DNA from: an uncultured bacterium
GTDB lineage: Bacteria > Cyanobacteriota > Vampirovibrionia > Gastranaerophilales > Gastranaerophilaceae
Length of the DNA: 6,726 nucleotides
Direction of reading: 5' to 3'
Assembly (NCBI GenBank): GCA_900556295.1
Contig: USOK01000088.1
Span: 1-6,726 of the forward strand
Shown in pieces: positions 5,589 to 6,726 of the stretch. Position 1 is the first letter of the stretch; the number at the start of each line of letters is the position of its first letter. The position numbers and the translations under genes were made by a program. Below the pieces are notes generated by a model. That model had not been told where the DNA came from, did not search any database, and saw only the letters and a list, made by a program, of their open reading frames with translations.

Positions 5589-5597
5589 TGATACAAT
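5589..5597 (+). promoter_or_regulatory. Extended -10 box with leaderless geometry
   Basis: TG-A-TACAAT (5589-5597) is an extended -10 element followed by six bases (TTCATT) and the ATG at 5604. Transcription would start on or next to the A of the ATG. No ribosome-binding site is present, and no -35 lies at normal spacing, which extended -10 promoters do not need. Confidence 0.45.
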
Positions 5598-5603
5598 TTC
5601 ATT

Positions 5604-6224
5604 ATGAAAATATTTGCAAGAATTTTACTAATCATAGCAATGTTAACCTCTTTTGCACAAGCGATAACGTTTGATGTGCTCGTATTACCATCAGATTTAT
5701 TCAATACAAAAGAAAATTACTACGGTTTTGATGAAGTTTCAGAAATTGTTGCAAATGATATTATCAAAGATTTCAACTTATCCAACGGAAAGATAAAATC
5801 ACCTGATTTATATGAAGTTAGAGAGAAATTAAACCAAAATTCTGATTTAAAACAAACTGTCAACAACTTATTAAAAACCTACCAAAGTTCAAACAAACTT
5901 GACTATCCAGCCATCAAAAAAGCAGGAAACAGCTTCAATTGCAAATCTGTTTTAATTGTTTCAAGTTCCGTTGTCACAAACAAAAACTCTTTAAAACGGA
6001 GTGTTTGGGAAGTCCTAAACATCGCATCTGTTTTCGACATTTCTTATCCGTACCGGTTAGAAACATCTGTTGTTTTGCTTGACACAGTAAATGACCTTGT
6101 AATGTGGAGCAACAACTATTCTACAAAACTCGGTGCAAATGACAATGTATTTTCAGCAAACAATTATGCACAAAAGCCAATAGCGAGCTGGAAAAAATCA
6201 AACTCTACTCAAAAACTGTCGTAG
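5604..6224 (+). CDS. Exported protein of unknown function, frameshifted near its C-terminus
   Basis: From ATG 5604 the frame runs 206 residues to a TAG at 6222-6224. A clear signal peptide (MKIFARILLIIAMLTSFAQA, cleavage after residue 20) sends it out of the cytoplasm. The mature protein begins with a strand (FDVLVLPS) and an amphipathic helix (EVSEIVANDIIKDFN). It continues with a strand KSVLIVSSSVV (114-124) and ends with paired strands SVVLLDTVNDLVMWSNNYS (155-173). The order, and the LLDTxxxxxxWS pattern, resemble the CsgG/LpoB/TolB-N type of periplasmic domain, but this is a structural guess. The last residues after W196-K-K are out of frame: 68 more coding codons continue in the next frame to 6403. 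The gene probably once encoded 266 residues. No ribosome-binding site is seen; the -10 box abuts the ATG. Confidence 0.75.
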   Translation: MKIFARILLIIAMLTSFAQAITFDVLVLPSDLFNTKENYYGFDEVSEIVANDIIKDFNLSNGKIKSPDLYEVREKLNQNSDLKQTVNNLLKTYQSSNKLDYPAIKKAGNSFNCKSVLIVSSSVVTNKNSLKRSVWEVLNIASVFDISYPYRLETSVVLLDTVNDLVMWSNNYSTKLGANDNVFSANNYAQKPIASWKKSNSTQKLS

Positions 6225-6403
6225 CGCCATCTGTGTCACAAAATATAATGCTTAGATTTTTCCCCAGAGCAATAAGACCAATAACTACCAAAGTTAATGA
6301 CAACAACGGCGGAGCATTAAGGTTTGAACGAACAATCCCTGAAAAACCTAAAGCAAAAGATTCCTCAGACCCTTTTTATGGCGATATGATTTTTGGAATA
6401 TAA
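6192..6403 (+). pseudogene. Displaced C-terminal part of the exported protein (frameshift remnant)
   Basis: After the six-A run (6192-6197) the coding pattern moves to the -1 frame. It reads EKIKLYSKTVVAPSV, NIMLRFFPRAIRPITT and RFERTIPEKPK, and ends DPFYGDMIFGI with TAA at 6401-6403. It has no start signal of its own and lies directly against the upstream frame. Restoring one A (seven in place of six) gives an unbroken 266-residue protein. This is therefore most simply a one-base deletion in a homopolymer, or a sequencing or assembly error there. The tract GAAAAAAT is not a standard -1 slippery heptamer, so programmed frameshifting is less likely. The next gene converges 4 bp away. Confidence 0.75.
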
Positions 6404-6407
6404 AAAG

Positions 6408-6707
6408 TTATTGCTTATTATTTATTGAATCACGTCTTTTATTAATATTATTAAGTTGGTTTTGGCTATCAGTACGTCCTTCATTCATTTTATCTTGGAT
6501 TGTTTGAGCTTCTTTTCGTGACTTACTTTGAAAATCCGGAATATGTTTTTTCATCTGTTCATCCTGTCTATTCATCATTTGATTCATTTCAACTTGTGAC
6601 GGAGTATTACCTGCAACCTTATCCAACTCTGCGAACCTGTCTTTTGCATCGAAAAATGCGATAAAGGCTACTACAAATATTGATATAAAAATTAAAGATT
6701 TTTTCAT
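6408..6707 (-). CDS. Small exported or membrane-anchored hydrophilic protein, unknown function
   Basis: This is a 99-residue protein starting at ATG 6707, supported by an AGGAAGAG ribosome-binding site 5 nt upstream near the window edge. It begins with MKKSLIFISIFVVAFIAFFD, a signal peptide or N-terminal anchor with possible cleavage after A21. The remaining 78 residues are strongly hydrophilic and rich in Gln, Asn, Lys, Arg, Asp and Glu, with no Cys and few aromatics. Patterns such as MNQMMNRQDEQMKK and QTIQDKMNEGRTDSQNQLNN suggest helix or coiled coil, or disorder. No domain is recognised. It could be a periplasmic or surface-tethered spacer or structural protein. It converges on the frameshifted exported-protein gene with a 4 bp gap and no obvious terminator. 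Its promoter must lie beyond the window. Confidence 0.7.
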   Translation of the reverse strand: MKKSLIFISIFVVAFIAFFDAKDRFAELDKVAGNTPSQVEMNQMMNRQDEQMKKHIPDFQSKSRKEAQTIQDKMNEGRTDSQNQLNNINKRRDSINNKQ

Positions 6708-6726
6708 TTGTACTCTTCCTTTCTTT

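Noticed and set aside
6189..6200. Programmed -1 ribosomal frameshift at the six-A run
   Set aside because: The frame-aligned heptamer is G AAA AAA, not X XXY YYZ, and I saw no strong downstream pseudoknot or upstream Shine-Dalgarno stimulator. A one-base indel is simpler.
1..6726. CRISPR array, tRNA, rRNA, insertion sequence or prophage
   Set aside because: No regularly spaced long repeats, cloverleaf sequence, rRNA motif, transposase or terminal inverted repeats were seen in the window.

Overview
This window is AT-rich (about one third G+C by eye) and densely packed on both strands. It looks like bacterial chromosome, not plasmid or phage. The most telling gene is a type IV pilin-like protein with the N-terminus FTLAEILITLGIVGII and a C-terminal D-x-NG-x-KGPN...GRD block. 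Pseudopilins of this style are abundant in gut Gastranaerophilales (Melainabacteria/Vampirovibrionia, non-photosynthetic relatives of cyanobacteria). The other small conserved genes fit that placement, but it is my inference from protein style, not a database result. All genes read in the standard bacterial code; TAA, TAG and TGA are all used as stops.

Layout, left half. A TPR-repeat protein, cut by the left edge, runs to 1148. After a strong promoter (TTGACG-16-TATAAT) comes an exported HExxH metallopeptidase-like protein (1220-1912). A less AT-rich gap of about 155 bp follows; its minus strand carries a possible 45-codon ORF with a ribosome-binding site. Next is a membrane-anchored S41 carboxy-terminal processing protease with a PDZ domain (2071-3321). 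A small XRE-type HTH gene (3328-3534, minus) converges on it.

Middle. The HTH gene diverges from the pilin-like gene, which starts at TTG 3674. Their shared control region holds three copies of TTTAACTA exactly 20 bp apart, overlapping both promoters, and is a candidate operator. A hicBA toxin-antitoxin operon (minus) converges on the pilin-like gene. Its HicB antitoxin is intact, but hicA has an in-frame TGA where HicA proteins normally have a conserved Trp.

Right half. A cytidine deaminase gene (cdd) and a small Cys/His putative zinc-ribbon gene form a tight minus-strand pair. Divergent from them is an exported protein of unknown function whose last 68 codons are displaced by a one-base frameshift in a run of six A. 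A small exported or membrane-anchored hydrophilic protein (minus) closes the window.

The genes do not form one pathway. Cell-envelope functions dominate (pilin, two peptidases, two other exported proteins), alongside pyrimidine salvage and a decaying toxin-antitoxin module. I found no CRISPR array, tRNA, rRNA, insertion sequence or clearly new multi-gene system. The points most worth following up are the phased repeats, the damaged hicA, the A-tract frameshift, and promoter geometry suggesting leaderless mRNAs.
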